Under the pieces are notes generated by a model. The model searched no databases. It was not told the origin of the DNA and saw only the letters and a list, made by a program, of their open reading frames with translations. From the NCBI GenBank assembly GCA_005788065.1, contig SXZD01000272.1, forward strand, positions 1-12,895: a stretch of DNA of 12,895 nucleotides, given 5' to 3'. This DNA comes from Burkholderiales bacterium (GTDB taxonomy: Bacteria > Pseudomonadota > Gammaproteobacteria > Burkholderiales > Burkholderiaceae_B). Below are positions 1-7,073 of the stretch, in pieces (positions within the stretch are counted from its first letter, which is position 1; every line of letters starts with the position of its first letter). The position numbers and the translations under genes were made by a program.

Positions 1-105
1 CGAACGTGAATTTTCCAGATGATGAACGACAACCATCGTTGTAACTCCGCAAAATTGTGAAAGATTCAGGGTTTTGAGAGTAACATAGGAGAGTTACCAC
101 TTGTC

Positions 106-837
106 ATGACAGCCATGGCGCCGACCTCCGGAAACAACAAGAAAAGCACTCCCTGGGTTCTCATCGTCGAAGACCACCCCCTCATCTCCATCAGCCTGCA
201 GGACATCGTCAAGGAAGGCGCCCGGCAAGTTAAGGTTAAGATCGCCGGCTGCATGAAAGACGCCATCGAGATGGTCAAGGATGACCCGCCCGTCATGGTC
301 ATCATGGACCTTATGCTGCCGGACTCTGACAGCCACGATATCATTGAGTCGCTCGAGCTGTTCAAGGCCTCGCAGATTTTTCTGACATCCGGCGACGAAG
401 AGCTGCTGGCACAGACTGTGGCACGTGCGCCACTGCACATCCCGGTCAAGCACTTTCCCAAGTCCCTGGGATATCTGGAGACCATTGATCTGATCCGCAA
501 ATCGCTGGTCGAACAAGGCGGCACACAAGCGGTCGGGCCCGACGAATTCTCCACCGTCATCAAGACACACGTGGCACAGACCAGCATCGGCATCGGCGGC
601 AACAAGAAGCCGCTGACAGCCAAGCAGGTTGAAATCATCGAATTGATTGAAGCGGGAATGACCAACAAGGAGATTGCGCGCGCCATCAACCTCAGCGTTG
701 AAACCGTCAAGGACCACGTGCGCGAGATTCTCTACCGACTGGAGGCCAAAACCCGGACAGAGGCCATCGCCGTCTACCGGCAGGCACTGCGCAGGGCCCG
801 ATTCACCGAGGGCGGCACAGAAGGCGGCAAGGCCTGA
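106..837 (+). CDS. LuxR/NarL-type DNA-binding response regulator
   Basis: This 243-residue protein is a two-component response regulator, expected to bind DNA after phosphorylation. The receiver domain spans about residues 17-135, with acidic pair Glu22-Asp23, phospho-acceptor Asp68 in MDLMLPD, Thr94/Ser95 and Lys119. A linker follows, then a LuxR-type helix-turn-helix at about 168-225, with the typical pattern LTAKQVEIIELIEAG, NKEIA and ETVKDHV. The start at 106 has AGGAGAG at 87-93, a long 12-base spacing; an in-frame ATG at 115 is the alternative. The gene ends 3 bases before the hybrid kinase, so the pair is almost surely co-translated. The partner kinase and HPt protein suggest that it is the final acceptor of a phosphorelay. 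Its target promoter is not shown, but the operon's own upstream region is a reasonable guess. Family assignment is firm; function is inferred. Confidence 0.95.
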   Translation: MTAMAPTSGNNKKSTPWVLIVEDHPLISISLQDIVKEGARQVKVKIAGCMKDAIEMVKDDPPVMVIMDLMLPDSDSHDIIESLELFKASQIFLTSGDEELLAQTVARAPLHIPVKHFPKSLGYLETIDLIRKSLVEQGGTQAVGPDEFSTVIKTHVAQTSIGIGGNKKPLTAKQVEIIELIEAGMTNKEIARAINLSVETVKDHVREILYRLEAKTRTEAIAVYRQALRRARFTEGGTEGGKA

Positions 838-840
838 CTC

Positions 841-3120
841 ATGCGCCTGCTGCTGCTGTCGCGGATCAGTTCACTGGTGCTTGCCACCAGCTTTGTGCTG
901 AACCTGTTGGCAGTGCTGGAACTGCGGGACGTACAGAAGGAGGAGCGGCGCATACAGGCCGTTGGGCAACAGGCGCTGACAGAGGTAGCGCTGATCCGCG
1001 CCGAATTGCTGGCCATGCAGAAGTTTGTCGCGGTGTATGTGGCCACCAGCGACTCGCGCTGGCTGATTCATTACTACGACATTGCCGACGTACATGCCGG
1101 GCGCAAGGCATTTGTGACCCAGCCCGCCCCCACCTATTGGGACAATCTGCTGGCGGGCATGGGTGCACCCATACCGACGCAGGACAGGACCGGGATTGCG
1201 CTGCAGGACCGGATGATCGGTCTGGATATCGCAGGCGACAACCGGGTGCTGACACTGAATCTGCTGGAGTCCAGCCGCCGTCTGCGCGAACGCGAACGTA
1301 TCATCTTTGCAGCCACCCAAGGCCTGTATGACGTCAAGGCCCAGCGCTTTGTCAGCGATGCACCACCCAACCCCGCCTATGCCACCAGCGTCATGTACAG
1401 CCAGGCGCATCTGCAATTGGGCAATGAAGTGGACGGCTACCTGAACACGCTGTTTGACGACATCCAGAAAACGCTGCAAGAGCGCAGTCTGCTGATGCAG
1501 GAGCGCACGTCACAGGCCGGTACGTTGCTGCTCATCCTGTCGCTGCTCTCCGGTCTGCTGCTGTTGCTGTTCATTTACCTGCTGCGCATGGGCATTCTGA
1601 AACCCCTGGAAAAAATGGCCAGCACGTCTGGTCGGGTTGCTGAAGGCGATTATTCGGCGACCATTCCCGAAAGCCGCGTTGTCGAGGAAATCGGCGTGCT
1701 GGCTGCTGCCATGAACCGCATGATTCGAGCCGTGCGCTTTGACCTCATGCAGAAGGATCTGGCACGCAAGGCCACCGAAGCGATGTACCGCGCAGAACAG
1801 GCACGGGAAAAAGCCGAACTGGAAACCCGGATCAAGAGCCGTTTTCTGGCCAACATGACGCATGAACTGCGCACACCGCTGAATGCGGTCATCGGCCTGT
1901 CGCAACTGTTGTTCAAGACCGACCTGACGCTGCGGCAACGCAACTATGTGGGCAAGGTGGTGGATGCCGGCAAATTCCTGCTCGGACTGGTCAATGACAT
2001 CCTGGATTTTTCCAAGGCCGAAGCAGGCAAGATCACACTGGAATCACAACCCGTGAACGTGGCCAAAGAACTGGAAAGCGCATTGAGCCTGCTCTCATTG
2101 CAAGCTGAGCAAAAAGGCATCGCTCTGGTGGCAGACATCGGCATCCCCCGCAACACCTGGGTGCTGACCGACAGCCTGCGGCTGCGGCAGATCCTGACCA
2201 ACCTGCTGTCCAACGCCGTCAAATTCACGCATGCTGGCGAAGTGCGGCTGATCGGTGAAACCGCGCCTGCTGACGGTGGCACTAATGGTGGCGCCAACAC
2301 TGCTGTAGATGCGCAGACCGCAGGGCTGACAGCAGCACAAACCCTACACCTGCGCATCCAGGTGAAAGACACCGGCATCGGCATGAGTCGGGAGCAAATC
2401 GCGCAGGCCTTTGAGGAGTTTCATCAGGCGGACCAGAGCACCACACGGCTGTATGGCGGCACAGGGCTTGGCCTGACGATCGTCAAGCGGCTGGTCGATG
2501 CGCTGCAGGGGTCCATACAGATCGAGTCGCAAAGCGGGCAAGGCACGACATTCAGCCTGGAGTTTGCGTTGCAGGCCTGTGAGGCGCCGGCGGAAGAAAC
2601 ATCGGCAGTCGACCAAGCAAGCGCCCCTCTCCAAACTCCTGAAACCCCTGAAGCACTTGAAACATCTGAGGCCCTCGACTCTCTTGAACTCCAGCCCCTT
2701 GTCGAGGGCAAGCTCAAAGGCCTGTCCATCGTGCTGGTCGAGGACAACCCCATCAATCAGGAAGTGGCGCGCGACACACTGGAACTGGAAGGTGCCACCG
2801 TCACCGTCTGCGAAAACGGCAAGGAAGCGGTTGATTATTTCAGCCAGCCCGATGCGATGGCAGATCTGGTCTTGATGGATATCGAAATGCCCGTCATGGA
2901 CGGCTATGCGGCGACCACAGCACTGCGCCGTCAATTCGACGCAGTCAGGCTGCCCATCCTGGGCATGACGGCACACGCATTTGAGGAGGCTCGCGACAAG
3001 TGCCTGCATGTGGGCATGAACAATGTCATGACCAAGCCCTTCGATATCGACCGGCTGGCTGGCTGGATACGCGAGAACCTGAACCGCGAGCGCAAGGCCG
3101 ACCGCATCCGCAACACCTGA
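841..3120 (+). CDS. Membrane hybrid sensor histidine kinase (HAMP-HisKA-HATPase-REC)
   Basis: This 759-residue inner-membrane kinase has a first membrane segment at about 7-29, a periplasmic sensor at about 30-226 and a second segment at about 227-248. HAMP (about 249-301) and a short coiled coil follow. The H-box MTHELRTPLN contains phospho-acceptor His341. The ATPase has Asn458 (N-box), Asp510 in DTGIGM and the G2 loop GTGLGL from 540. A Pro/Glu/Thr/Ala-rich linker (about 581-625) leads to a receiver with Glu634-Asp635, Asp680 and Lys732. No HPt domain is fused; the next gene supplies it. The sensor looks largely helical, with RWL at 73-75, YYD at 78-80 and YWD at 99-101; from memory, similar words occur in other hybrid kinases, but I cannot name a ligand. 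The N-box to G1 gap is longer than usual, with a Gly/Ala/Thr-rich insert. The ATG lies 3 bases after the regulator stop with only a weak ribosome site, which suggests translational coupling. Confidence 0.96.
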   Translation: MRLLLLSRISSLVLATSFVLNLLAVLELRDVQKEERRIQAVGQQALTEVALIRAELLAMQKFVAVYVATSDSRWLIHYYDIADVHAGRKAFVTQPAPTYWDNLLAGMGAPIPTQDRTGIALQDRMIGLDIAGDNRVLTLNLLESSRRLRERERIIFAATQGLYDVKAQRFVSDAPPNPAYATSVMYSQAHLQLGNEVDGYLNTLFDDIQKTLQERSLLMQERTSQAGTLLLILSLLSGLLLLLFIYLLRMGILKPLEKMASTSGRVAEGDYSATIPESRVVEEIGVLAAAMNRMIRAVRFDLMQKDLARKATEAMYRAEQAREKAELETRIKSRFLANMTHELRTPLNAVIGLSQLLFKTDLTLRQRNYVGKVVDAGKFLLGLVNDILDFSKAEAGKITLESQPVNVAKELESALSLLSLQAEQKGIALVADIGIPRNTWVLTDSLRLRQILTNLLSNAVKFTHAGEVRLIGETAPADGGTNGGANTAVDAQTAGLTAAQTLHLRIQVKDTGIGMSREQIAQAFEEFHQADQSTTRLYGGTGLGLTIVKRLVDALQGSIQIESQSGQGTTFSLEFALQACEAPAEETSAVDQASAPLQTPETPEALETSEALDSLELQPLVEGKLKGLSIVLVEDNPINQEVARDTLELEGATVTVCENGKEAVDYFSQPDAMADLVLMDIEMPVMDGYAATTALRRQFDAVRLPILGMTAHAFEEARDKCLHVGMNNVMTKPFDIDRLAGWIRENLNRERKADRIRNT

Positions 3121-3142
3121 AACCAACCGACTGCCCGACACC

Positions 3143-3496
3143 ATGAACGATACCGTATGGCTTGCCCTGTCTGATCTTGAGCGTACCTTCGCAGGCCGCA
3201 AACCGCTGATACGCAAACTGGTCAATGTCTTCATACAGACCTACGACACGTTCACCGACGACATGAACACGCTGGCTCAGCAGGGCGACAGCAAGGCATT
3301 TGCCGTGCAACTGCACTCATTGAAAGGGGCCAGCGCGTCGCTGGGAGCAGAGACACTGCGCAGCCGTATCGCTGCGCTGGAGGCTGATTTGAAGTCGGGT
3401 GCATCCAGCATGCAACAGGTTCATGCCGAATTGGTTCCCTTCTGGCCTGCCGTCATGCAAAATGCCCGGGAAATACTGAATGGTCTGGGTGAGTAA
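3143..3496 (+). CDS. Stand-alone HPt phosphotransfer protein
   Basis: This 117-residue protein consists of essentially one HPt four-helix bundle. The signature HSLKGASASLGA places the phosphorylated histidine at residue 58, with the usual Lys61-Gly62 next to it. There is no signal peptide or membrane segment, so it should be cytoplasmic. It begins 22 bases after the hybrid kinase and ends 24 bases before the porin start. The kinase carries a receiver but no HPt domain, and the first gene is a receiver-HTH regulator. The natural role is therefore relay from kinase Asp680 through His58 to regulator Asp68. No good Shine-Dalgarno sequence is visible before its ATG, so expression may depend on coupling or be low. 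The assignment is strong from motif and context; partner specificity is inferred. Confidence 0.93.
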   Translation: MNDTVWLALSDLERTFAGRKPLIRKLVNVFIQTYDTFTDDMNTLAQQGDSKAFAVQLHSLKGASASLGAETLRSRIAALEADLKSGASSMQQVHAELVPFWPAVMQNAREILNGLGE

Positions 3497-3510
3497 ACCC
3501 GGACGGGGTT
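3496..3510 (+). promoter_or_regulatory. Small hairpin just before the porin ribosome-binding site
   Basis: AACCC at 3496-3500 can pair with GGGTT at 3506-3510 around a five-base loop. It abuts GGAG at 3511-3514, the likely ribosome site of the porin gene that starts at 3521. It could tune porin translation or stabilise the processed mRNA. A five-base stem is weak evidence. Confidence 0.25.
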
Positions 3511-3520
3511 GGAGACACCC

Positions 3521-4597
3521 ATGAAACACACACAGATAACAATTACCCTGCGGCTGATGCTGGGGCTGGCCAGCGCCTTACCGCTGCAGGCTGCCATGGC
3601 TCAGACGCATTCAACCAGCGGCTTCATGACTCTGAGCTATTCGCTGTCTGACGACTCCAACCGTTATCTGCGCAACATCGATGACAAAGGCACACTGCGC
3701 AACGGGTCCATCATCGGCTTTCAGGTTGACAGCCGCTTCACAGACAAGATCAGCACCACCGTGCAGGTTGCCGCATTCGAGTCGGACCGCAAGGAAAACG
3801 CCACCCGTGTGGATCTGAAGTGGGCCAATGTCAATTACCGGCCGAGCAACCAGTGGCTGATGCGGGCAGGCAAACTGCGCAACAGTCTGGTGCTTGATGC
3901 GCAAAACCTCGATATCGGAGCAACCTACACACCGGCGCGCCTGCCACCCGAGGTCTATTTTTCCACCAACCTGCTGGAATACTACGGCGGCAGCGTGACG
4001 CGCTACATTGAACTGGGACGCCGGACCGAGTTGTCGCTCGAAGCCTTTGTCGGTCGTACAGACACCAATATCCGCCTGATATCGTTACCCAAGTCCCCCA
4101 ACAGCCAGGTGCGTTACGTCAATACACCGCTGGACCTGGCCGGTGTGAACATGCGCATCGATTCGGGCGCGTATTCGGCGCAGGTCAACCTGTCACGTTA
4201 CAACAGTGACGACCCCGGCTTCCCGCTGACGGTCAATGCGCGGACGGTTGGGCTACGTGGCCCGATCGGCCCGGTCATCGGGCGCTTTGAATATTTCAAT
4301 GCGGCCTACCCACGCTCTGCGGGCAAGCCCACCGTGGACAGCAGCGCCCTGATCGTTGAAAAAACTTTCGGCAAATACACACCGTACGTATCGCTGGCTG
4401 CATCTGACTATCTGGAGGTCGGCAGTGGGAAAAACAATTCCACCGCACTGGGCGTGGCCTATAGCCTGGCACCGCTGTCCAAGCTGAAAGGAGAGATCAA
4501 CCGCATACGCACCGGCGCAGACTCTTTCCTGTTTGACAGCATTCCGGCTGACCGCGAAATCAGGGTCATGACCCTGTCCTACAGCACCATATTCTGA
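3521..4597 (+). CDS. Outer-membrane porin-like beta-barrel protein
   Basis: This 358-residue protein has a Sec signal peptide (Lys3-rich start, hydrophobic run at about 8-22) with a likely cut after AMA at residue 27. The mature part begins SGFMTLSYSLSDD and shows alternating polar/hydrophobic strands, many aromatic residues, and a C-terminal strand ending in Phe (LSYSTIF). That ending is the classic outer-membrane assembly signal. The length fits a 16-strand-type porin or a similar barrel, but I do not recognise a specific solute family. ATG 3521 is chosen because GGAG sits six bases upstream and the signal peptide starts cleanly there; a TTG at 3509 is an unlikely alternative. It lies 24 bases after the HPt gene and 10 before the PstS-like gene, which places it inside the signalling operon. 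An uptake or sensing role for the operon's signal is inferred. Confidence 0.85.
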   Translation: MKHTQITITLRLMLGLASALPLQAAMAQTHSTSGFMTLSYSLSDDSNRYLRNIDDKGTLRNGSIIGFQVDSRFTDKISTTVQVAAFESDRKENATRVDLKWANVNYRPSNQWLMRAGKLRNSLVLDAQNLDIGATYTPARLPPEVYFSTNLLEYYGGSVTRYIELGRRTELSLEAFVGRTDTNIRLISLPKSPNSQVRYVNTPLDLAGVNMRIDSGAYSAQVNLSRYNSDDPGFPLTVNARTVGLRGPIGPVIGRFEYFNAAYPRSAGKPTVDSSALIVEKTFGKYTPYVSLAASDYLEVGSGKNNSTALGVAYSLAPLSKLKGEINRIRTGADSFLFDSIPADREIRVMTLSYSTIF

Positions 4598-4607
4598 GAA
4601 CCAGGAC

Positions 4608-5078
4608 ATGTTGCGCGCACTGCGTCACCTGATGACTCTGCTACTGCTGCTAGGCGGCCTTGCATCGGCTCGCGCTGAACTTTACATCGTCTCAAAGACC
4701 GACATCACCGGCCTGACCGAACGGATCACCGAGCGACTTTACACAGGCAAGCAGATTGAAGTGAATAACCGTTCGCTCATCCCGCTGAACTATGTGGTCG
4801 ACAGTCCGGTCCGGCAAAAATTCCTCACCATGGTCATCGGCAAAACCGAAACCGAATACACAGCCTACTGGGCCACACGCCGCTATGTCGGCCTGGGAAC
4901 ACCGCCCGAGGAGGTCCGCGACCGCAACCGCATGCTCAGCGTGCTGGGCAGTCGCGACAATGCCATCGGATACATCGAAGCCACACCGGAGGAGGCTGCC
5001 GAACTGCGCAAGCGCTTCATGGTCCTGCTGGTTCGAACCACAGAAAGCCGTACAACCGAAAGCCGCGCAGCACAATGA
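4608..5078 (+). CDS. Small secreted PstS-like (phosphate-binding-protein-like) protein
   Basis: The 156-residue product has a signal peptide with a likely cut after ARA at residue 23, so it should be periplasmic. The mature sequence follows the pattern of short PstS-like proteins. It has a 'F/Y-x-GK' segment (ERLYTGKQIEV), a strand followed by VVDSPVRQKF, then MVIGKTETEYTAYWATRRYVG, GTPPEEV and a terminal DNAIGYIEA. Full phosphate-binding proteins are about twice this length and two-lobed. This one covers only part of that fold and may not bind phosphate. No permease or ATPase genes lie nearby, so it is unlikely to serve an ABC importer here. A role as partner of the upstream porin or of the kinase sensor is inferred. 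The C-terminus carries a short direct repeat (TTESR twice). Its stop overlaps the hydrolase start by four bases (ATGA), implying coupled translation. Confidence 0.8.
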   Translation: MLRALRHLMTLLLLLGGLASARAELYIVSKTDITGLTERITERLYTGKQIEVNNRSLIPLNYVVDSPVRQKFLTMVIGKTETEYTAYWATRRYVGLGTPPEEVRDRNRMLSVLGSRDNAIGYIEATPEEAAELRKRFMVLLVRTTESRTTESRAAQ

Positions 5079-6043
5079 CACCGACACGGATCGAGATTGC
5101 CCACCCGGAGGGCGGGGTACTGTCTGCGCTGAACTGGCACATGACATCACCTGACCATTTGAATGGCAGCGTTGAGGGATTGACTGCACCACCGGCAAGT
5201 GCCGGATCAAAAGCGCAGGCGGGTCAGTCGGAGCCCAGGCCTTTGCTGGTTTTTTCGCATGCAACCGGATTTCATTCGGCCACTTACGAGCCCTTGTTCA
5301 GGCGGCTGTGCGGGCACATGGACATCATCGCGCCGGATGCACGGGGTCACGGTTACAGTTCGCTCAATGCCCATCCCCACAGCCTGCGAAGCTGGAAGCG
5401 CTACTACGGCGACCTGGCGCATGTGGTGGACAGCATGGACCAGCCTGTCTTTCTTGCCGGACACAGTATTGGCGGGCTTTGCAGCCTGGCTGTGGCCGCA
5501 AGCAGGCCTGAACGTGTGAAAGGGGTCATTGCCATGGACCCGGTAATGCTGGATCCGTCGCAAGGCATTCCGTTTCGCCTGCTGCAGTGGGTTGGGCGCA
5601 GCGACCGATTTCCGCTTGCGGCCGGTGCAAAACGCCGCCGTGCGCAATTTGCATCGCTGGATGAGGCCTACAATACTTACCGCCAACGGCGTTCATTTGC
5701 CACGTGGCCCGACGAATGGCTGCGAGCCTATGTGGATGGAGCGTTTGCGCCATCAGGACCGGATAGCGTGCAGCTGCGATGCAAGCCGGCATGGGAGTCG
5801 CGCACATTCGCCATGGGCGAATGCTGGCCGTGGCGCTTTGTGGGCAGTATCAAGGCGCCTGTCAGTTTGCTGGTTGCTCAGAAGGACACCACCTGCAGCC
5901 TGCGCTCCCGGCGTAAGGCACGCGCGATTCATCCACATTGGGACATCATAGAACTGGCAGGCAGCACCCATTTTCTGCCCATGGAAAAAACAGCGGATGT
6001 TGCCCGGATCGCAATCGATTTCGTGAAGGCCCATGCCGGCTGA
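5075..6043 (+). CDS. Alpha/beta-fold hydrolase
   Basis: The 322-residue protein is an alpha/beta hydrolase without a signal peptide, so it is probably cytoplasmic. The nucleophile elbow GHSIGG places the catalytic serine at 131; likely partners are Asp271 (VAQKDTT) and His299 (STHFLPME). SHATGFH at 61-67 probably forms the oxyanion region, and PDARGHG follows as usual for the fold. The HATGFH word matches a large group of uncharacterised hydrolases, so the substrate cannot be named; ester or lactone hydrolysis is possible. Residues about 25-55 are a low-complexity Ala/Gly/Ser/Pro insert between the first strands. The start overlaps the upstream stop (ATGA), and this is the last gene of the + cluster. 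Its link to the signalling genes is by operon position only. Confidence 0.88.
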   Translation: MTPTRIEIAHPEGGVLSALNWHMTSPDHLNGSVEGLTAPPASAGSKAQAGQSEPRPLLVFSHATGFHSATYEPLFRRLCGHMDIIAPDARGHGYSSLNAHPHSLRSWKRYYGDLAHVVDSMDQPVFLAGHSIGGLCSLAVAASRPERVKGVIAMDPVMLDPSQGIPFRLLQWVGRSDRFPLAAGAKRRRAQFASLDEAYNTYRQRRSFATWPDEWLRAYVDGAFAPSGPDSVQLRCKPAWESRTFAMGECWPWRFVGSIKAPVSLLVAQKDTTCSLRSRRKARAIHPHWDIIELAGSTHFLPMEKTADVARIAIDFVKAHAG

Positions 6044-6086
6044 TTTGCAAGATTGAGTGAACACGCTGGATTAGGGTGATATCGGA

Positions 6087-6116
6087 TTGACGTGCGGTCA
6101 TTCAGTACAACACAAT
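6087..6116 (+). promoter_or_regulatory. Candidate sigma-70-type promoter for the GAF gene
   Basis: TTGACG at 6087-6092 and CACAAT at 6111-6116 are separated by 18 bases and lie about 70 bases before the GAF-gene ATG. The -35 matches five of six consensus bases and the -10 four of six. It falls in the 139-base gap that separates this gene from the upstream operon. Confidence 0.35.
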
Positions 6117-6182
6117 GAATGTCTAGCATGAGGTACAACTGTTGCACGTCGTCCACTGCAGTATCTGAGGCAGATCCCAGCC

Positions 6183-6692
6183 ATGATAGAAGCACCGCTT
6201 TGCCCCAATGAATCCGAACGCACCGCCGAACTGGAAGCACTCGACCTGGTCGTGTCGCCACCCGAGCAGAATTTTGATCGCATCACGCGTTTGGCCCGCA
6301 GACACTTCGGCGTGAATGTGGCACTCATGTCCATGGTCTACAAGGACATGCAATGGTTCAAGTCGGCCTGTGGACTGGAAGACAAATCAACACCGCGCAG
6401 TGTCTCTTTCTGCGGGCATGTGGTGGAAAAAGGCGAACCGATTGTGGTGCTCGACCCGGCCCACGACCCCCGCTTCCATGACAATCCGCTGGTGGTGGGT
6501 CGACCCAGAATCCGGTTTTATGCCGGCGCGCCGGTGTATTCACCGCGCGGCATCATTCTCGGTACCCTGTGCCTGCTGCATGATGCAGCCCGCGAATTTG
6601 ATGAACGCGATCTGGCCGATCTGAAAGACTTTGCTGCGCTCATTGAAACCGAGATTCAGGCACGCGTCCTGCGCGATAAAGTAGCGCGATAA
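6183..6692 (+). CDS. Stand-alone GAF-domain protein
   Basis: The 169-residue cytoplasmic protein is almost entirely one GAF domain. It follows the pattern seen at the N-terminus of many diguanylate cyclases and kinases: FDRITRLARRHFGV, then VYKDMQWFKSACGL, SVSFCGHVV, DPRFHDNPLV, IRFYAGAPVYSPRG, GTLCLL and a closing helix. No GGDEF, EAL, kinase or DNA-binding domain follows. It is therefore either a ligand- or redox-binding partner acting on another protein, or the remnant of a longer sensor. TGAGG at 6166-6170 is a plausible though distant (12-base) ribosome site. The final residues LRDKVAR and the stop codon lie inside a 13-bp tandem repeat, so repeat expansion may have shaped the C-terminus. 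It has its own candidate promoter and is convergent with xseB. Ligand and partner are unknown. Confidence 0.85.
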   Translation: MIEAPLCPNESERTAELEALDLVVSPPEQNFDRITRLARRHFGVNVALMSMVYKDMQWFKSACGLEDKSTPRSVSFCGHVVEKGEPIVVLDPAHDPRFHDNPLVVGRPRIRFYAGAPVYSPRGIILGTLCLLHDAAREFDERDLADLKDFAALIETEIQARVLRDKVAR

Positions 6693-6719
6693 AGTAGCGC
6701 GATAAAGTAGCGCGATAAA
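6671..6719. repeat. 13-bp tandem repeat, 3.8 copies
   Basis: The unit GCGCGATAAAGTA occurs at 6671-6683, 6684-6696 and 6697-6709, with a ten-base partial fourth copy at 6710-6719. All copies are identical, which suggests recent slippage. The first copy and half of the second are coding; the GAF-gene stop TAA falls in copy two. Confidence 0.97.
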
Positions 6720-6753
6720 TCCGCTCAACACAGCGGCACATCACAGCAGCGCA

Positions 6754-6778
6754 GCGCAGCGGCACAATACCGCTGCGC
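6754..6778. terminator. Stem-loop between convergent genes, possible bidirectional terminator
   Basis: A perfect nine-base stem (GCGCAGCGG with CCGCTGCGC) closes a seven-base loop and lies between the ends of the GAF gene and xseB. Neither side has a real U-tract, so intrinsic termination is uncertain. A smaller hairpin, CCGCT 6721-6725 with AGCGG 6732-6736, lies just upstream and uses the same arm words, so alternative pairing is possible. Confidence 0.45.
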
Positions 6779-6789
6779 GACAAAACTGG

Positions 6790-7041
6790 TCAACCCGTCG
6801 AGCCATCCCCGAGTTGCGCCTCGAGGGCCTCACGCACGGCAGCCAGACGCTGACTGCAGATCTCGTAGGCGGCCAATGCAGCCTGTACATCGGGCAAGAG
6901 CGCATCGATATCAAGCCGGTTGTCGGCAGACCGCAGCTTGTTGGCAATCGCATCAAGCCTCGCATAAGCCTGGTTGAAGCTATCCGGATCCAGGGGTGGG
7001 TAAGTGGCTGGGCTGGTGCCTGGGGTTTTGTTTTGGGTCAT
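6790..7041 (-). CDS. xseB: Exodeoxyribonuclease VII small subunit
   Basis: This 83-residue protein fits XseB, the small helical subunit of exonuclease VII, which degrades single-stranded DNA together with XseA. The core FNQAYARLDAIANKLRS, then LDIDALLPDVQAALAAYEIC and QRLAAVREALE, matches the family pattern of two helices that pair with the large subunit. The Thr/Pro-rich first 15 residues are extra. GAGGAA lies four bases before the ATG at 7041. It starts 32 bases after the stop of the large subunit on the same strand, so the two subunits form an operon. In E. coli, xseB instead lies with ispA and dxs, far from xseA. Length is normal for the family (about 80 residues). Confidence 0.88.
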   Translation of the reverse strand: MTQNKTPGTSPATYPPLDPDSFNQAYARLDAIANKLRSADNRLDIDALLPDVQAALAAYEICSQRLAAVREALEAQLGDGSTG

Positions 7042-7073
7042 GCGCTTCCTCTGCTTTGAGCATCCATGATCGT

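Noticed and set aside
2344..3234. Long minus-strand open frame (296 codons) opposite the hybrid kinase
   Set aside because: It lies wholly across kinase and HPt coding sequence, has no recognisable domain, and is the usual shadow of a GC-rich gene.
4608..5078. Phosphate ABC-transport gene pstS proper
   Set aside because: The protein is about half the normal length, and no pstC, pstA, pstB or phoU neighbour is present.
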